From Sternotherus odoratus (lineage: Eukaryota; Chordata; Testudines; Kinosternidae): DNA of 64,000 nt. This document shows, piece by piece, positions 10,578-22,029 of the stretch. Each line of letters opens with the position of its first letter. Within the stretch, counting starts at the first letter, position 1. Under the pieces are notes generated by a model. The model did not search any database. It had not been told where the DNA came from and was given only the letters and a program-made list of their open reading frames with translations. The stretch is taken from positions 3,921,001-3,985,000 of the forward strand of contig JAVMKO010000006.1 in assembly GCA_032164245.1 (NCBI GenBank), read 5' to 3'. A program made the position numbers and the translations under genes.

Positions 10578-11842
10578 CAGGGTGGAAAAAAATCTATGTT
10601 GTTTTTTTAAAAAATCAGAACGATTGGGTTTTTAATTTAAATTAAAGACAGTTTTGTTTTTAAAAATAAATATATTTAAAAAATCTGACAACACACATTA
10701 AGGCCTACACTTACTATTACATATTAAATAGTAGCCGAAGAATGTCAAATCCCTGAAATGCACTGAAGGTCACTGGCTTAGCAGCCGAAACTAGAGTTTG
10801 TTGAAGTGCTAAGCCATCTTTTGACAGCAGTAGCCTCTGCTGCAAATGCAGAAAGAACATTTTCTTCATGTGAGTTTATTAAACTAGTTTGGCTCCATGA
10901 CTAGTTCATTCAAAATTAAGAAATCAACTGGGAGTAGAAAAGCTTGTTTTCCTCTTCCAAACTATTAATAAGAACTAGCTATGAGATCTACTCTACTAGT
11001 TCTAAAATCCTGAAGGACATGGTGACTGGAAACAATCACTTTCATTCGCTAACTAGAGATGATACTTTTTTTGGCATGTCTACCAAACACATTTGAGGGG
11101 TAAAACTGTAAAGTGCTGTAATGAGTCATGATCTGACTGCTCCATGGAGATCATGCTTGTCTGCATGAGCGAGGGACCTTTTCGAGAAACCCAGCAGGAT
11201 GTAAGTGGGACGGTTAGTGTAACATGTTACAGCAGATTATAAATCAAACCCTTCAAATGTGCTTTGCTGCATTGCGTAGACAAGCCTTTTGTGTAATAAA
11301 TCATTAGTTTTCAATGCAAACTATGTTTCAATAAACTTTTTTCCTTATGTCTCCATCACATTTCAGGTAGTTTTATCTAATTAATTAAAATTTAAATGAT
11401 AGTTTTGCATGTTAAACGAATTCCAATTTCATTCCAAACAGAGCTTGACACAAATAAAAAGTAAAAACTAATAGTCATCTAGTAAAGAACAAATGCATTA
11501 TTCACCCTTTTCTAACATAATAAAAATGGTCAAAATTAAGAATCTGCATAGACATAAATTAAGCTATATAATTCCTTATATAAATGTGTATATAGTGTAT
11601 CCTCTTGGCTAGCTAAAAGAACCACCAAATATAGCGTAAAGGCCATATTTAGTACTGTAATCAATATATTTTAATGATTGGCAACCAATGAGAATCAACT
11701 TTTCTTTACGAGAATAACTAAGAAGAATTAATATAAAACACGATAAAGATGAATTAAAGGTTTCCCGCTGGCTGATTTAAATTAGGCGCAAAAAGAGTCA
11801 CTTAAATCACTTTGATTTAAGTCAATCCAGCCTGAGAAAAGG
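10570..11842 (+). mobile_element. hAT-superfamily DNA transposon, decayed, with 8-bp target duplication
   Basis: The element runs from 10578 to 11834. Its ends are CAGGGTGGA and, read inward on the other strand, CAGGCTGGA, matching 8 of 9. It is flanked by GGAAAAGG (10570-10577) and AGAAAAGG (11835-11842), 7 of 8 identical, as expected for the 8-bp target duplication of hAT elements. The subterminal sequence is rich in TTTAAAT-type words. About 1.26 kb is too short for an intact hAT, so the transposase gene has been largely deleted; its C-terminal end survives at 10821-10972. Confidence 0.8.
10821..10972 (+). pseudogene. Relic hAT transposase C-terminal (dimerisation) domain
   Basis: From 10821 the plus strand reads LTAVASAANAERTFSS, the 'A-S-A-x-AER-xFS' block that opens the hAT C-terminal dimerisation region. 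From 10901, in a different frame, it reads LVHSKLRNQLGVEKL followed by VFLFQ, the continuation of the same domain. At least one frameshift (about 10880-10900) separates the two halves, and the in-frame reading also hits stops, so no protein can be made. In living hAT transposases this segment mediates multimerisation and contributes to the RNase-H-like catalytic fold. The rest of the gene is missing. Confidence 0.8.
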
Positions 11843-12384
11843 TGACAGGAGATGGTTCTCAAGAATATGTAGCACAGTTCTTGTGGTTTGCAGAACCAAT
11901 AAAACGTCTGGTTGTGCGTAGCAAACAGTTTCATGTGGGCAGTTCCTTACATCAACCATATCTTCAGGGAAGGTTGATTTCCAGCATCAGCACAGTTGTT
12001 AACAAAGTTTCTCCTTCCTCTTTTTAAGGTTTTCTCTTAGCACCTGTTGGAGTTCCCACAACGTTAACATTCTTTTACTTCGACTCATTCTCAATGCTCC
12101 CAGATCTTCTGAGCAATGTTACTTTTGAGCTTTAGAGCTTCAACCTTTACTTAGGGATTCATTTTCTGACATTATTGTTTTTTCTTTACGTCAACAACAT
12201 CTAAATTATTTTCCAGTGGAGGCTTCCTAACTGTCAGATTATCTGTTTTAGCTTCTGAAGATTTAACAGCAGTAAATAAAGAGCCAAGATAGTTTTATTC
12301 CTCTGGGGCACTGAAAATCACAAAGCCCAGAGCCAGGGACAAAACATTCTCAGTTGAGGGATGCTGGTCCACACCTTTCCTAGG
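11843..12384. other. Unassigned AT-rich sequence
   Basis: No gene or repeat family is recognised. Confidence 0.5.
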
Positions 12385-12475
12385 CGACAACATGAATCCA
12401 TTATGATCACCCTCAGGAAGCACTTCAAAAACCTCCTCTTTGATAAAGCTTTTCCATAATAACCAGAGCAATATT
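12385..12475 (+). pseudogene. Possible LINE ORF2 C-terminal scrap
   Basis: One frame reads ITLRKHFKNLLFDKAFP and then stops. That resembles the 'F(K/R)..LKTHLF..AF' end of L2/CR1-type reverse transcriptase proteins. Only about 17 residues support it and no other part of a LINE is visible next to it, so the call is weak. Confidence 0.3.
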
Positions 12476-15122
12476 CACTACATCAGTCATGTCTCTCTTT
12501 CTTTCCCCACCCATTTGGGGTAGGTATTTATCCAAAACACCTACCTCACCCAGAGGTTCCTATAACCCAATAAGGAAGAGAAGCCAGGGACCCCACTACG
12601 TCCAATCTATTTTGCATGGAAGCCACTCAAGACACTATGGTGGCCTTACAAATCACTGCAGCTAGGTTAATAGAGAGGCAGAATCTGACCGGTTTCTCCA
12701 GGAGATTCATTCTCCTACAGTGCCACTGGGTCTAATGGACTGTTGTCATCTGGAAAGACAAGGAAGCCTGAACAATAGATTCCCCCAAACCTCAGACCTT
12801 TCTTTGGGCCGGTGCTATAATGCGGCCGGCTCCTTCCTTCCCTTTTTCCTTTGTGTCATTAACGAGCCACACTAACTCCTGCTGAAGTTAATATATAACG
12901 ATCTTTCTAATGAACCCAACAAGAGTGAGACTGTGCACGGACACTCTGACACGAATGCACACACGTCTACACCCCAGTTCCAAGACCCTGTAGGCTGATG
13001 CCAATAGCACTCTGTGCCTCTCAGAACTCCTTTACCATTCTCCAGGCACCAAGGATACTTCCGGGCTTCCTTCTCCTACACTGCTGCCTTCCTCATAGAT
13101 CCGAGCTGATGCTGCGCCTCCTAGTGTAGCTTCTACACAGGTATTGCAACAGCTGGCTCACTTCCCAGGCCATGTTTATTGCCAAAGCAGTAAGGAACGG
13201 GTACCAGAGCAGTAAGGAACAGGAGGCGTGTGCATTGAGGAACTAGACAATTGATACTCAAGGAATGAAGATGGACAGAGAGTGTTCAATTTGACAAGTG
13301 TGGCCCATTAGCCAACAGGATTCTTCATCAGAGGCACCCGAAACCCAACCCACTCTGCTACACTTTGATCACTAAAAACAGGCCCTGTACCACAAAGGAA
13401 GAGACATGGCCCCTCACCTGGAACTGGAGGGAGCAATGACCCAGTCATCTTTTCACCCCTTCACCTCCAATTGCAAACCAGAACCCGGATTCAGTGTTGA
13501 GTCAGACACCAGGTGGGATTGTTCCCTGAGTGGCCATGCAACTCTGGAGCTAATCTAGAAGAGTCGTCATTCCCAGGGATGCTGAAGTCACCCAGGACAA
13601 TAATCCAGATTGACTATCTCTAGTACAATAGTGGGTAAAGCTCCGTTTCCTTTTAACCTTGTCCTAAATCCCCAACACAAAGCAACTTTCAAACTTTTCT
13701 GCCTTTTTTTTTCTTTTTGCAATACCGTTGAGTGAAGAGTTAACCTTATTGCTAACACTACCAATCTTTGTGCTCTTTGGTAACATATTCATGCCAGATA
13801 TGTCTCAAAGGGTCTTCATCTTGGCGCCCTATTGTAAATAACTATCACAATCGTTAAATAGCACCAGGCGATACAAACAAATGAAATACAAGGCAGTGTA
13901 CATGCAGCTTTGAGTTTTCTAACAATGCAGGTATCTGTCCTAGCTGTTTCCAACTTCTATAGAAAATCCAGGGCTGTGTCCCATAGGGAAGGATGCTGTG
14001 GCTATGGTGTCTAGTGCTTGATTTCCTTAGAAATCACTGAATCGGACACTAATAAGATGAGCTGCATGTCTCTGGGTTTTTTTATGCATGGCAGGTAATG
14101 CTTCCCCTTCTTGCATTTTAAAATGATTTTTAACAGAGAGACACTGTTACCTCCTGGAGACTTGCTTCTAAAGACTAATTTAGGCCTTATAAATAATATC
14201 CTCTATATTCCTCAGTCAAAGAAAGTGAGCCTCAGGCAAATTGCTTCACTGTTCCTTTATACATGCACTCTCTGCTCTTTGGACATGTTCCCATGAATTG
14301 CTGTATTGTTGGTTATTTTCCTTTTTGTTGCAGAAAAACACTGGTATTTTTTACATCCCTTCATAGGATGCTCATCACTTCGTACATTCTCTTTCAATGT
14401 TTCCACCAGCCGCCTACGGAACACAAAAAGTGAAATGGATGGCGAAAGATTCCAAACACTTTTCCCTCTTAAGAAAGAGCCTTCACTGACCCAATGTCTG
14501 AAAACACAATGAGCTGGCTTCCGATCTCGCTCACACCACTTTTACCCCTGTGAAACTCCATTCACGGAGCTGTACAATGCCCAGAGACTGGCTCACTGTG
14601 TAAAATGACCAGTACAACTAGGAGGCTATATATAAAACATACGATCAGAAAACTCACGTGGGAAATTCTCTGATCCAGTCATGTTAGTGTTGAGGAGGAA
14701 GCAAAAGGTCGCTTTATGACACCTGTAATTAAGCCAAGATTTTAGAATATTTTGCCAAAGACAACACAAAGGAACTGGGGTAAGAGAGAGAAAGAAATGG
14801 GGGGAAAGAGAGTCAAACTTTAGATAACTGTGTGGAATGAGAAAACATGGGCGGTATATAATAAGGGGAATGTCACCCTCACAGTAAATTACACCCCTGG
14901 AAATACTGTGCATCTAACACAAATTCTCAGTTCCCAGTCACAGACCCAAAAGCACTTCCCCTACAGAAGATGGATTATTGAATCTTGATATGGTGCACGG
15001 ACTGTAGTGATCCTGAGAGCACAACTGATTGGATCTTGTGAATGTGTCACCTGTGCTTGGTGTAAACGGTGGATGAATAGTTCTGATTCATTTCTGATCA
15101 CCTTGGAATTATTCCAAGCTAA
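12476..15122. other. Unassigned sequence, no gene recognised
   Basis: Mixed-composition DNA. The frames (60-95 codons) show no domains. Near 14530-14600 words such as CTCACACCAC and TTTTACCCCTGTGAAACTCC may be a diverged piece of the old fold-back family. Confidence 0.45.
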
Positions 15123-15376
15123 CAAAAGGAGCCCAGGTAACAAAGAGTCCTGTGGCACCTTAAAGACTAACTAAAGGATTGAAGCATAAGCTTTCGTGGG
15201 CTAATACCCACTTCGTCGGCTGCAAGCAACCCTAATACGAAGTGGGTATTAGCCCACGAAAGCTTATGCTTCAATCCTTTAGTTAGTCTTTAAGGTGCCA
15301 CAGGACTCTTTGTTATCTCTGCTATTCCAGACTAACACGGCTACCTCTCTGATTCTTGACATCAAAAGGAGCCCAG
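15123..15376. mobile_element. Head-to-head Penelope-like (PLE) terminal repeats in a 14-bp target duplication
   Basis: CAAAAGGAGCCCAG occurs at 15123-15136 and again at 15363-15376, framing one insertion. Inside, 15138-15216 and 15237-15315 are exact reverse complements (79 bp each, no mismatch) separated by 20 bp. Each arm is the PLE terminal repeat (AAGCTTATGCTTCAA, then TTAGTCTTTAAGGTGCCACA). After the right arm the sequence continues with CAGACTAACACGGCTACC, as at 30.3 kb. Only terminal sequence is present; no coding region was carried. Confidence 0.85.
15138..15315. repeat. Perfect 79-bp inverted repeat (palindrome)
   Basis: The two arms can form a 79-bp hairpin or cruciform with a 20-nt loop. 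Identity of the arms in a non-coding setting implies that they were copied from one template recently, or are kept alike by conversion. Each arm contains the hammerhead-like core described for the PLE family. Confidence 0.95.
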
Positions 15377-16389
15377 TCGCTCAGTGAGTAGAAATGCAAA
15401 CAGCACAAGAAAGCACTTTTTTGTTCAGTCAGAGAGCTTGTGAGTTCAGCCTCAGATTACTCGTGGGCATCTGAACATTCATTACGTTCATGTGAATATC
15501 ACAGGGAAAACGTTTTAGATTCCATGTTGTGCAAGGAAGTAACAGCTGTAGATAAGTGCAGTGTCGACAGGCGCATTTGTGGCAAACATCATCGCTTATA
15601 AATCAGTCCTGCTGCTGATTCCCCCAAAATAAAGTTTGCTCCACAATCCCTTCCCACCAAGGAAGAACTATACATATGTTTGCAAGGGAACAGATAGGAG
15701 AACAGAAAGCATCCAACTGCCTTAACACAGCAATAGTGAAGAAAAACCATTTAATTGCTCAGATAGAAGATTCGCTAACAAATGCATTCTGAATGGCCAG
15801 GTGGAAGGACAAACACAAGAGGGATAAGTCAGTTATGGCAGGATGGATGTTTGCTCAGATAGCGAGGTCAAGACAGAGGAAAATAACGAACAGAGACTTA
15901 ATTTTTTCTTAAAAGACAGGAGAATGAGACTTGGAAATAATATACCAGAGCATACATAAATCCTATAACCAGAACAGCACGAGGAAGAATGGTAGCAATT
16001 GAAATTTTCAGTGGTACACTTAGTTCTTGGGAAAGTGGTCTCCTGCTGAGAGCATTCTCTCTTTAGCCGCCTCTGTGCCAATCCACAAAAACATTGAGGT
16101 GTTGTAATGACGGTGAAGTGCCGATTTTACCACAATAAGTCATACAAACAGGGCGGGCCGAAACTTTCTAAATGGAGATGTTAAAAATGTCTGATCAGCC
16201 CAGCTTGGGGTCTAAATGGCATTACTGCCTTTCAAAGCCAGCAATTTTGTTGGAGCGCAGTTTATCTGGGCTTGTTACAGAGGTGAAACATCCACCTTCT
16301 TGACAATAAAACATCCCTAAACAAATGTGCCTTCAGTAGAACAATACTAAATATTCACTGGCTTTGTGATCTAAGAGTAGTTGCTGGAG
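15377..16389. other. Unassigned sequence
   Basis: No gene or repeat is recognised between the PLE palindrome and the R2-like element. Confidence 0.5.
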
Positions 16390-17430
16390 TTGGTGTGAGG
16401 AGCGCCAGGAGCTGGGAATACTAGTGCCCCGCATAAAGACCCCGGACCACACCATCGTCACCCCGACCGCCAGAACGATGCTGGAAAGGACCCTGAAAGA
16501 CACCATCCGCTTCTACTACGCCAAGAACCTGAAGCGGAAGCCAGACCAGGGCAAGGTGTTTGAGGTGTCCAGCAAGTGGGACGCCAGCAACCACTTCCTC
16601 CACGGGGGAAGCTTCACCAGGTTCGCCGACTGGCGGTTCATCCACCGGGCCCGACTCAACTGTGTTCCCCTCAATGGAGCCATCCGCCATGGCAATCGGG
16701 ACAAGCGCTGCAGGAGGTGCGGCTACGCCAACGAGACCTTGCCCCACGTCCTGTGTGGATGCAAGCCGCACTCCCGAGCCTGGCACCACCACCACAATGC
16801 CATCCAGAACCGACTAGGGAAAGCCATCCCACCGTCCCTGGGGAAGATCTCCATCAACTCCACCATCCCCGGGACAGACAGCCGAGTGCGACCCGACATC
16901 GTCGTGACCAACGCAGCGACGAAGAAGGTCCTCATAGTGGACGTCACGGTGCCATTCGAAAACTGGTCACCAGCCTTCCACGAGGCCCGAGCTCGAAAGG
17001 CGTTGAAGTACACCCCGCTGGCTGACACCCTGAGAGCGCAGGGCTATGAGGTGCAGCTCCACGCCCTGATTGTAGGAGCCCTGGGCGCATGGGACCCCTG
17101 CAACGAGCCGGTACTGAGAGCGTGCGGCATCGGTCGGCGCTACGCCCGGCTCATGAGACAGCTCATGGTGTCCGATACCATCAGGTGGTCCAGAGACATA
17201 TACACGGAACACATCACGGGACATCGCCAGTACCAGGTCGAGTAGCCGAGACCGACGACCAGGGAAACAACCCACCCCCCCCTTCCCTGACAAACAGAGG
17301 GACGCGCCCACCCATGTACTTATTGCCTGCACCACCACTGACTCGGACCTTCACTACACCCCATGGGTGGCGTACCCGAACACACCTATAGACTGACGCT
17401 TTAAAAACTCCCACACCCCAATCTGGAGCT
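16390..17430 (+). mobile_element. 3' fragment of an R2-like non-LTR retrotransposon (RLE type)
   Basis: GC-rich sequence sits abruptly in AT-rich flanks. It contains an open frame for the C-terminal part of an R2-like protein, then a C-rich 3' untranslated region (about 17246-17430) with long C runs. The 5' edge, near 16390-16400, is where similarity to the protein starts; 5' truncation is usual for LINEs. The 3' edge is uncertain. R2 elements normally sit in 28S rRNA genes, and I see no rDNA on either side. Related clades (R4, NeSL, Hero) share the same domain order and cannot be excluded. Confidence 0.75.
16397..17245 (+). CDS. R2-like retrotransposon protein, C-terminal part: CCHC zinc finger and restriction-like endonuclease
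   Basis: The frame is open from inside the 5' boundary to a TAG at 17243-17245, with no stop or frameshift. Counting from the valine codon at 16424 as residue 1, C96, C99, H108 and C113 form the CX2C-X8-H-X4-C finger that follows the reverse transcriptase in R2 proteins, in the context ETLPHVLCGC. The restriction-like endonuclease follows, with RPD at 156-158 and IVDVT at 171-175 (D173), the PD..D pattern of this nuclease family. In R2 this domain nicks the target to prime reverse transcription. The N-terminal DNA-binding and reverse transcriptase domains are absent, so it cannot move by itself. There is no initiator ATG at the break; the start given is simply where the retained frame begins. 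An unbroken frame suggests a fairly recent insertion. Confidence 0.8.
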   Translation, partial: EERQELGILVPRIKTPDHTIVTPTARTMLERTLKDTIRFYYAKNLKRKPDQGKVFEVSSKWDASNHFLHGGSFTRFADWRFIHRARLNCVPLNGAIRHGNRDKRCRRCGYANETLPHVLCGCKPHSRAWHHHHNAIQNRLGKAIPPSLGKISINSTIPGTDSRVRPDIVVTNAATKKVLIVDVTVPFENWSPAFHEARARKALKYTPLADTLRAQGYEVQLHALIVGALGAWDPCNEPVLRACGIGRRYARLMRQLMVSDTIRWSRDIYTEHITGHRQYQVE

Positions 17431-17610
17431 ATGCTGGATATGTGATATGCATCTGCCTTGAAAACCCTGTACCTACTACCTACAATCGCCCATAACTCCA
17501 GCCTGACCCCAGATGTCCAGTACCTTACCTCTCAATCTGTGTATGTTTTCATGTTGAACATTAGCTTTAATAAAAATTTTAAATCTAGGATTTTGAATCA
17601 GACATATTGT
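17431..17610. other. Unassigned sequence downstream of the R2-like element
   Basis: AT-rich sequence with no recognised feature. Confidence 0.45.
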
Positions 17611-17715
17611 ATGGGCCTCATCCTGACAGCAGCCTGGTTTTACTCCAGTGTAACTCAATTTACTTCAGTAGAATTATCCTGATTTATGCCAACATATGTA
17701 AGATCAGAATTTGGC
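17611..17715. repeat. Diverged copy of the ancient fold-back family
   Basis: It reads CCTCATCCTGACAGCAGCCT, then TTTTACTCCAGTGTAACTCA, and ends AGATCAGAATTTGGCCC. The TTACxCCAGTGTAA and GAATTTGGCCC words match the family best seen at 4534-4619. The arms are too diverged to draw exactly. Confidence 0.45.
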
Positions 17716-18212
17716 CCAAGATTTTACATTCTGCAAAAGGCTTTGGGATGAGCCAAGGATAACTTGACTGAAGCCAGCGGAGTTATACTCGTGGAAAACT
17801 AATTTAAATGAGAAGAGAATTAGGTCCCGAGTTTAGAAACGTGGGAAGCCAAATAGCCTGAGCCAAAAAGTGATCCCTTTATTTTTGCCCGTTGGCATTT
17901 TGATAAATACAAAGACCATAAATTCAATTCAGGACAGCCTGGAATGAGCTGGTTCAATCCCCAATGAAGGCTCAGGACCACATCTGGAGTGACATCTGAA
18001 ATTATGTGTCAGATGCAAAACAGATACAAATGACCATAGTACTGGAAATGGTTCCTGCTTTGCATGTAGCGGCTCTTCTACATTGGTAGAGCCAGGGGAA
18101 CATGGGATCGTGTTTAATGAAAGTTCTCCTGAAAATTTTGTCCTTTTTATTTCTGTCAATTCCCCCCCCAAAAAAAAAAATTGAGATCCAAAAATGAGTG
18201 TAACGTATCCCA
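17716..18212. other. Unassigned sequence
   Basis: An A-rich run at 18169-18180 is the only landmark. Confidence 0.5.
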
Positions 18213-18950
18213 CAGTTCTCAACTGGGGGATCCGCGAGCCCTTTCAGGGGGGACATGGGGCCCTGTGGCTGAAACGCATTACCCGAGCCCTGGCACTGAT
18301 AATGGGAGTAGTGCAGGGCTGAAGGTGGCACCCTCCCCACCCCTGGCCAGCAGCCGTGCGAGTCTGAAAGAGGCCACCCGCCCTAAAGCCCGGAGCGGCG
18401 CAGAGCTGAAGATGGCAACCCTCGCCGCCAACCGTCCCCTCCCAAGGGAGGGGCAGTGGGGGGGCTAGAGCGAGGAGCCCCAGCACCCCCACCCCCACTG
18501 AAGCTGGGAGCCACACTGGGAGCCCCCGCCCCCACCTGTACACAGTCCTTAGCTACTCCCTAAACTATCCCCTGCCTCCACATAGCCCCACCTACCCCCT
18601 GCCTGCATCCTGAGCTACCCCCCTGCCTGCACACAGCCCCTGTCTGCACCCTGAGCTGTTTGCAAACTTTCTGAGCCGAGTTCCCCCGTTTGAGTTATAT
18701 TTTTGGTTGTGTCTCCCCACAGCCCAGACAGGCTAGGGGGCCTCCTGAGTGAATCAGGAGGTGGAGGTGGCGCACACACCAAGCTGTGCAGAGCTGGTTT
18801 GAGCTCCACCAGCCTTGCCCCCCCCAAAACAGAAGTAAATGCCTGGCTCCCCCCGGCCCAGAGCCCTGAGTTCCCGCCCCGCCCCGGCTGGGCCCTGGAG
18901 TTTTTATAGAATGTCGAAAGAGGCCTCACCAAGAAAAATGGAGAAGGCCT
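18213..18950 (+). mobile_element. GC-rich hAT-type repeat, left end preserved
   Basis: The left end CAGTTCTCAACTGGGGGATC resembles the ends of the hAT MITEs at 23593 and 38271 (CAGxxxTTCTCAA-like). The interior is GC-rich with recurrent 'GCTGAAG.TGGCA.CC' words. Near 18903 it turns into TTTTTATAGAATGTCG and GAGGCCTCACCAAGAAAAA, which looks like the approach to a right end, but no GAGAACCACTG right terminus follows. I infer a truncated element. Overlapping GC-rich frames here are not genes. Confidence 0.45.
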
Positions 18951-21900
18951 GGCCTTTAATTTAACCTGCATCATCCCTGAGTAGTTCGGGATCAAGCTGA
19001 GCCCTGATGTAAACAGGAACAACTTCAAATGAGAGAGAACAGTGGAGATTGTGCCCATTAAACCAGGACTGAATTTGGTGCTACAAAATACCAGTTTAGA
19101 CTTCATTTTACACATCCCTTGAACGCCAGATCAGTGACTTTACCACTTATGTGCATTTATACCCGTTCTATGGCCAATTGACATGCGACATGGAGTTTAC
19201 GCCACCATTTGCGTCACTGGGGAATTTCGTTCCAGCCACTTAACTGAACTATCATCACTAAACACAAGGGAAGAGCTGTGTTTGGGGCTTTCAGTGTGTG
19301 ATCATGACAACAATAGCTGCTTCCCCTTCGTACACGTGAGTTCATGGATAACAACTGGAATTCCATTCCAGAAATGTACTGCAAAGATCACATACCCATA
19401 GGATCACTTATAAACACAACCCCTACAAGTTCTCTTCTCTCCTTTTTTCTTCTGGCTAATGAAAATGAAATGCAAACAAACCAACCCCACGTACGCCTCC
19501 ATGTGAGAAATGAATGTTAAGACCAGGAAACTGAAATTAACGAAAGTCACGAGATTCCGAAGTTGGGGACCCCCCGGCGACTGTTCCTTAGTCCCACCGC
19601 ACACTTATCTGAAGTCACAAGTGTAACAACGTGAGGAAATAAACCCAATGGGTCGGACTCCAGCTCCCGCACACCTACTGAGCAGGTACAGCACGAGTCG
19701 GTCCACTGATGGCAATAGGGCTGCTCAGAGAGTGATATAATCCCACAGTCAGTTATCACGGAAGAATCAGCTCAGGGTTACTTTTGCACAGCGCGGGTGA
19801 GTTAGGGTTGCTCTGGGACCATAACTTTGCTTTCCCTTGACTTCTGCGAGTGTAAATCTCCACTAGGATGCTGCGTTAGATTTATGTTGATTTCAAGGTA
19901 TTTATACGACACAACGACAGCACGGTTTGTGGGTTCCAAGTGGACAGACCGTGCCGCCTTACAACATCGAACAGAAGGCCGAAGGAGGCCTAGGCCAGCG
20001 TGGCTGGCTTGGGGGGTGCCGGAACCTGCCTCAGGCCCCTGAGAGAGCTACCCAGACCTTGGATGCAGGAGCACACCCTTCCTCCGCGCAGGTCGGAGGG
20101 ACGTGGATGCAGCCGTGGGTCCTTCCCGCAATTCATCAGATCATACAGCTGAGCCAGCCTGCGGGGTGTTGTCATTTTCTGATAGTAGGGGCAGCCGCCC
20201 ATGACTCAACCCCAGAGCAAAGGGGGAAGTGGGGAGGACACTGTGCCTCAGTGGGGTATCTCAGGTACCGTGTCCCCAGGGCTACTCCCGGCGTGGCACA
20301 GCTTTCCCACAACCCTTAGTTCGGGGCTCTGCCTTGGCCCAATCGAGACCTTACGCTGGGGAGAGGAAAACTTGCCCACATGCATCAGCTTTCTGCACAG
20401 CATGTGGGGAATGAAGGCCTATCCCTTAGGGAAGATGTGGTTGGGTCCAGCTTGCCCTTCCCAAGACGGGGCGTGAGGCATCCCTGCCCCCCCCCACCTG
20501 AGCCGTGGCAGCACATGGGCCGGCTTGCCAAGAAGTGGGGCAGCCTCTGGTCATCAGCTATTGTTTCTCACTCTAGTCCTGGCTACAGTGCCAACGTACA
20601 GGGAGTTGCCAAACACAGCCCACACGGCGGGTGGTGGTTGTCTGGGTGGTGACTCGGAGACATCATTTCTCCCCCTCGCTTGTCCCGGGTGGGACACAGT
20701 CTGAGCAGATTGGTGCGTAGCAGCCGCAGACCCACGTCTCTATCTTCTCCCAGCCGCCCCCCGCCCTCATTTTGGCCAGTCGTCGCCTGGGATGGGGAAC
20801 CCCTTGGTGCTCCGGGGGCAGGGGCTGCTTTTCCGGGTGCACGCTGGCGTGGCAAGGAGGGTCAGCCGCTACTTATGGGATGGACCTAGGGACATGCAAC
20901 ACCTGAGCCCCAAAGCGTGAGGTAAAAGATCAGACTCAGAGGATGAGGCAAAGCCAAGGGACACCTAACACGTATGCTTGGCTCACACTTATGCCTCCAG
21001 CTCCCCAAAAAGCCCAGCTGCATCCGACGGGGCCTCCACTTAGCCGGCATTAGGGTTCCACGGTCTAGCCTTCTTCTGAAAAAAGCCAGAAACTAAAAAC
21101 CAGTCGCCCAGTGACACGAGGTCTCTGAAATCCAAGGAGAAAAGGCAGGAAGGGTCAGACCCTGGTTCTTCCCCTCTGCGGTGGAGCGGTGTGCCGGAGG
21201 CGGCCAATTAATGCTCTCCCCTTTAGCTGTGGGGGGGGATTTTATCTGGGATTTTCAGCTCATTGCTGAAATGAGCAGCCTGTGAGCCTGAGAAATATCT
21301 CACAGAAACAGGCCCAGCCAGCCCCGTATGTAACTGGGAGCGTACGAGAATCCCATTGGCCCCACGGGGCTAGTCCCATGCTTAGCGCTTAGCCATGTCC
21401 ACGTGCTTGGTTGGATCCAGGCCTTCCCTAAGCCCAGGAATCTGATACTGTGCCATAGCTTGGAGCCCTGAGGGCTGACTAAGCCTCTGCGTTCGTCCAG
21501 AGGAGCGGGGCACACACCGCGCTGAGCAGGAGCCCTTGGGGCTCGGAGCAGCGTGCGTGCAGATGCAGTCGGAAATCTGCCCTTTCCAGGGAGCGGGAAT
21601 TGGGCTTACAATACGAGTTGTAGAACAGCACTGTCAAGCCCAGCGCTGGTCTCGCAGATCAGAGAGCAGGCGCTCGCCGATTCCTCCTTGGGAAGCACAG
21701 GACGAGTTAGCCAAGGCTGATGGCCCCGTCCGCTCTGCCAGGGGACGGGACTGAGATCTGTTAGATCTCCCACTGGGTCTAGCATGTGGAGTCCATCCCT
21801 TCAGTGCTTAGGCTTCCTTTATCCACAGGTCCCCAGGACACAGGCCCCGATCACTGGACGTATCTTCAACATCTCCTCCGCCTCCCACCAGATGGGACAG

Positions 21901-22029
21901 TTCCCTTGAAACTCTGCAAAACCAACCAACCAACAAATTACCCCCTCCCTGCTAACCACTGCGGGGGGGGGGGGGGTGGTGGATGTGGCTGCAAGCTTCC
22001 AAGAGCAGTTGTGATTCCAAGTCCATCCA
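18951..22029. other. GC-rich region without a recognised gene
   Basis: From about 19.9 to 21.8 kb GC content is clearly above the rest of the window and short frames overlap on both strands (longest about 130 codons). None shows a domain that I recognise. A run of at least 13 G lies near 21962-21975. The region could hold undetected exons, a CpG-rich regulatory block or unlisted repeats; the sequence alone does not decide. Confidence 0.4.

Noticed and set aside
11378..11400. Origin or promoter suggested by AT-rich TTAATTAAAATTTAAAT words
   Set aside because: It is internal to the AT-rich hAT element and has no supporting structure.
16421..17414. Several overlapping frames on both strands around the R2-like frame (up to 149 codons)
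   Set aside because: They are shadows of the real R2-like frame in GC-rich DNA; none has domain content.
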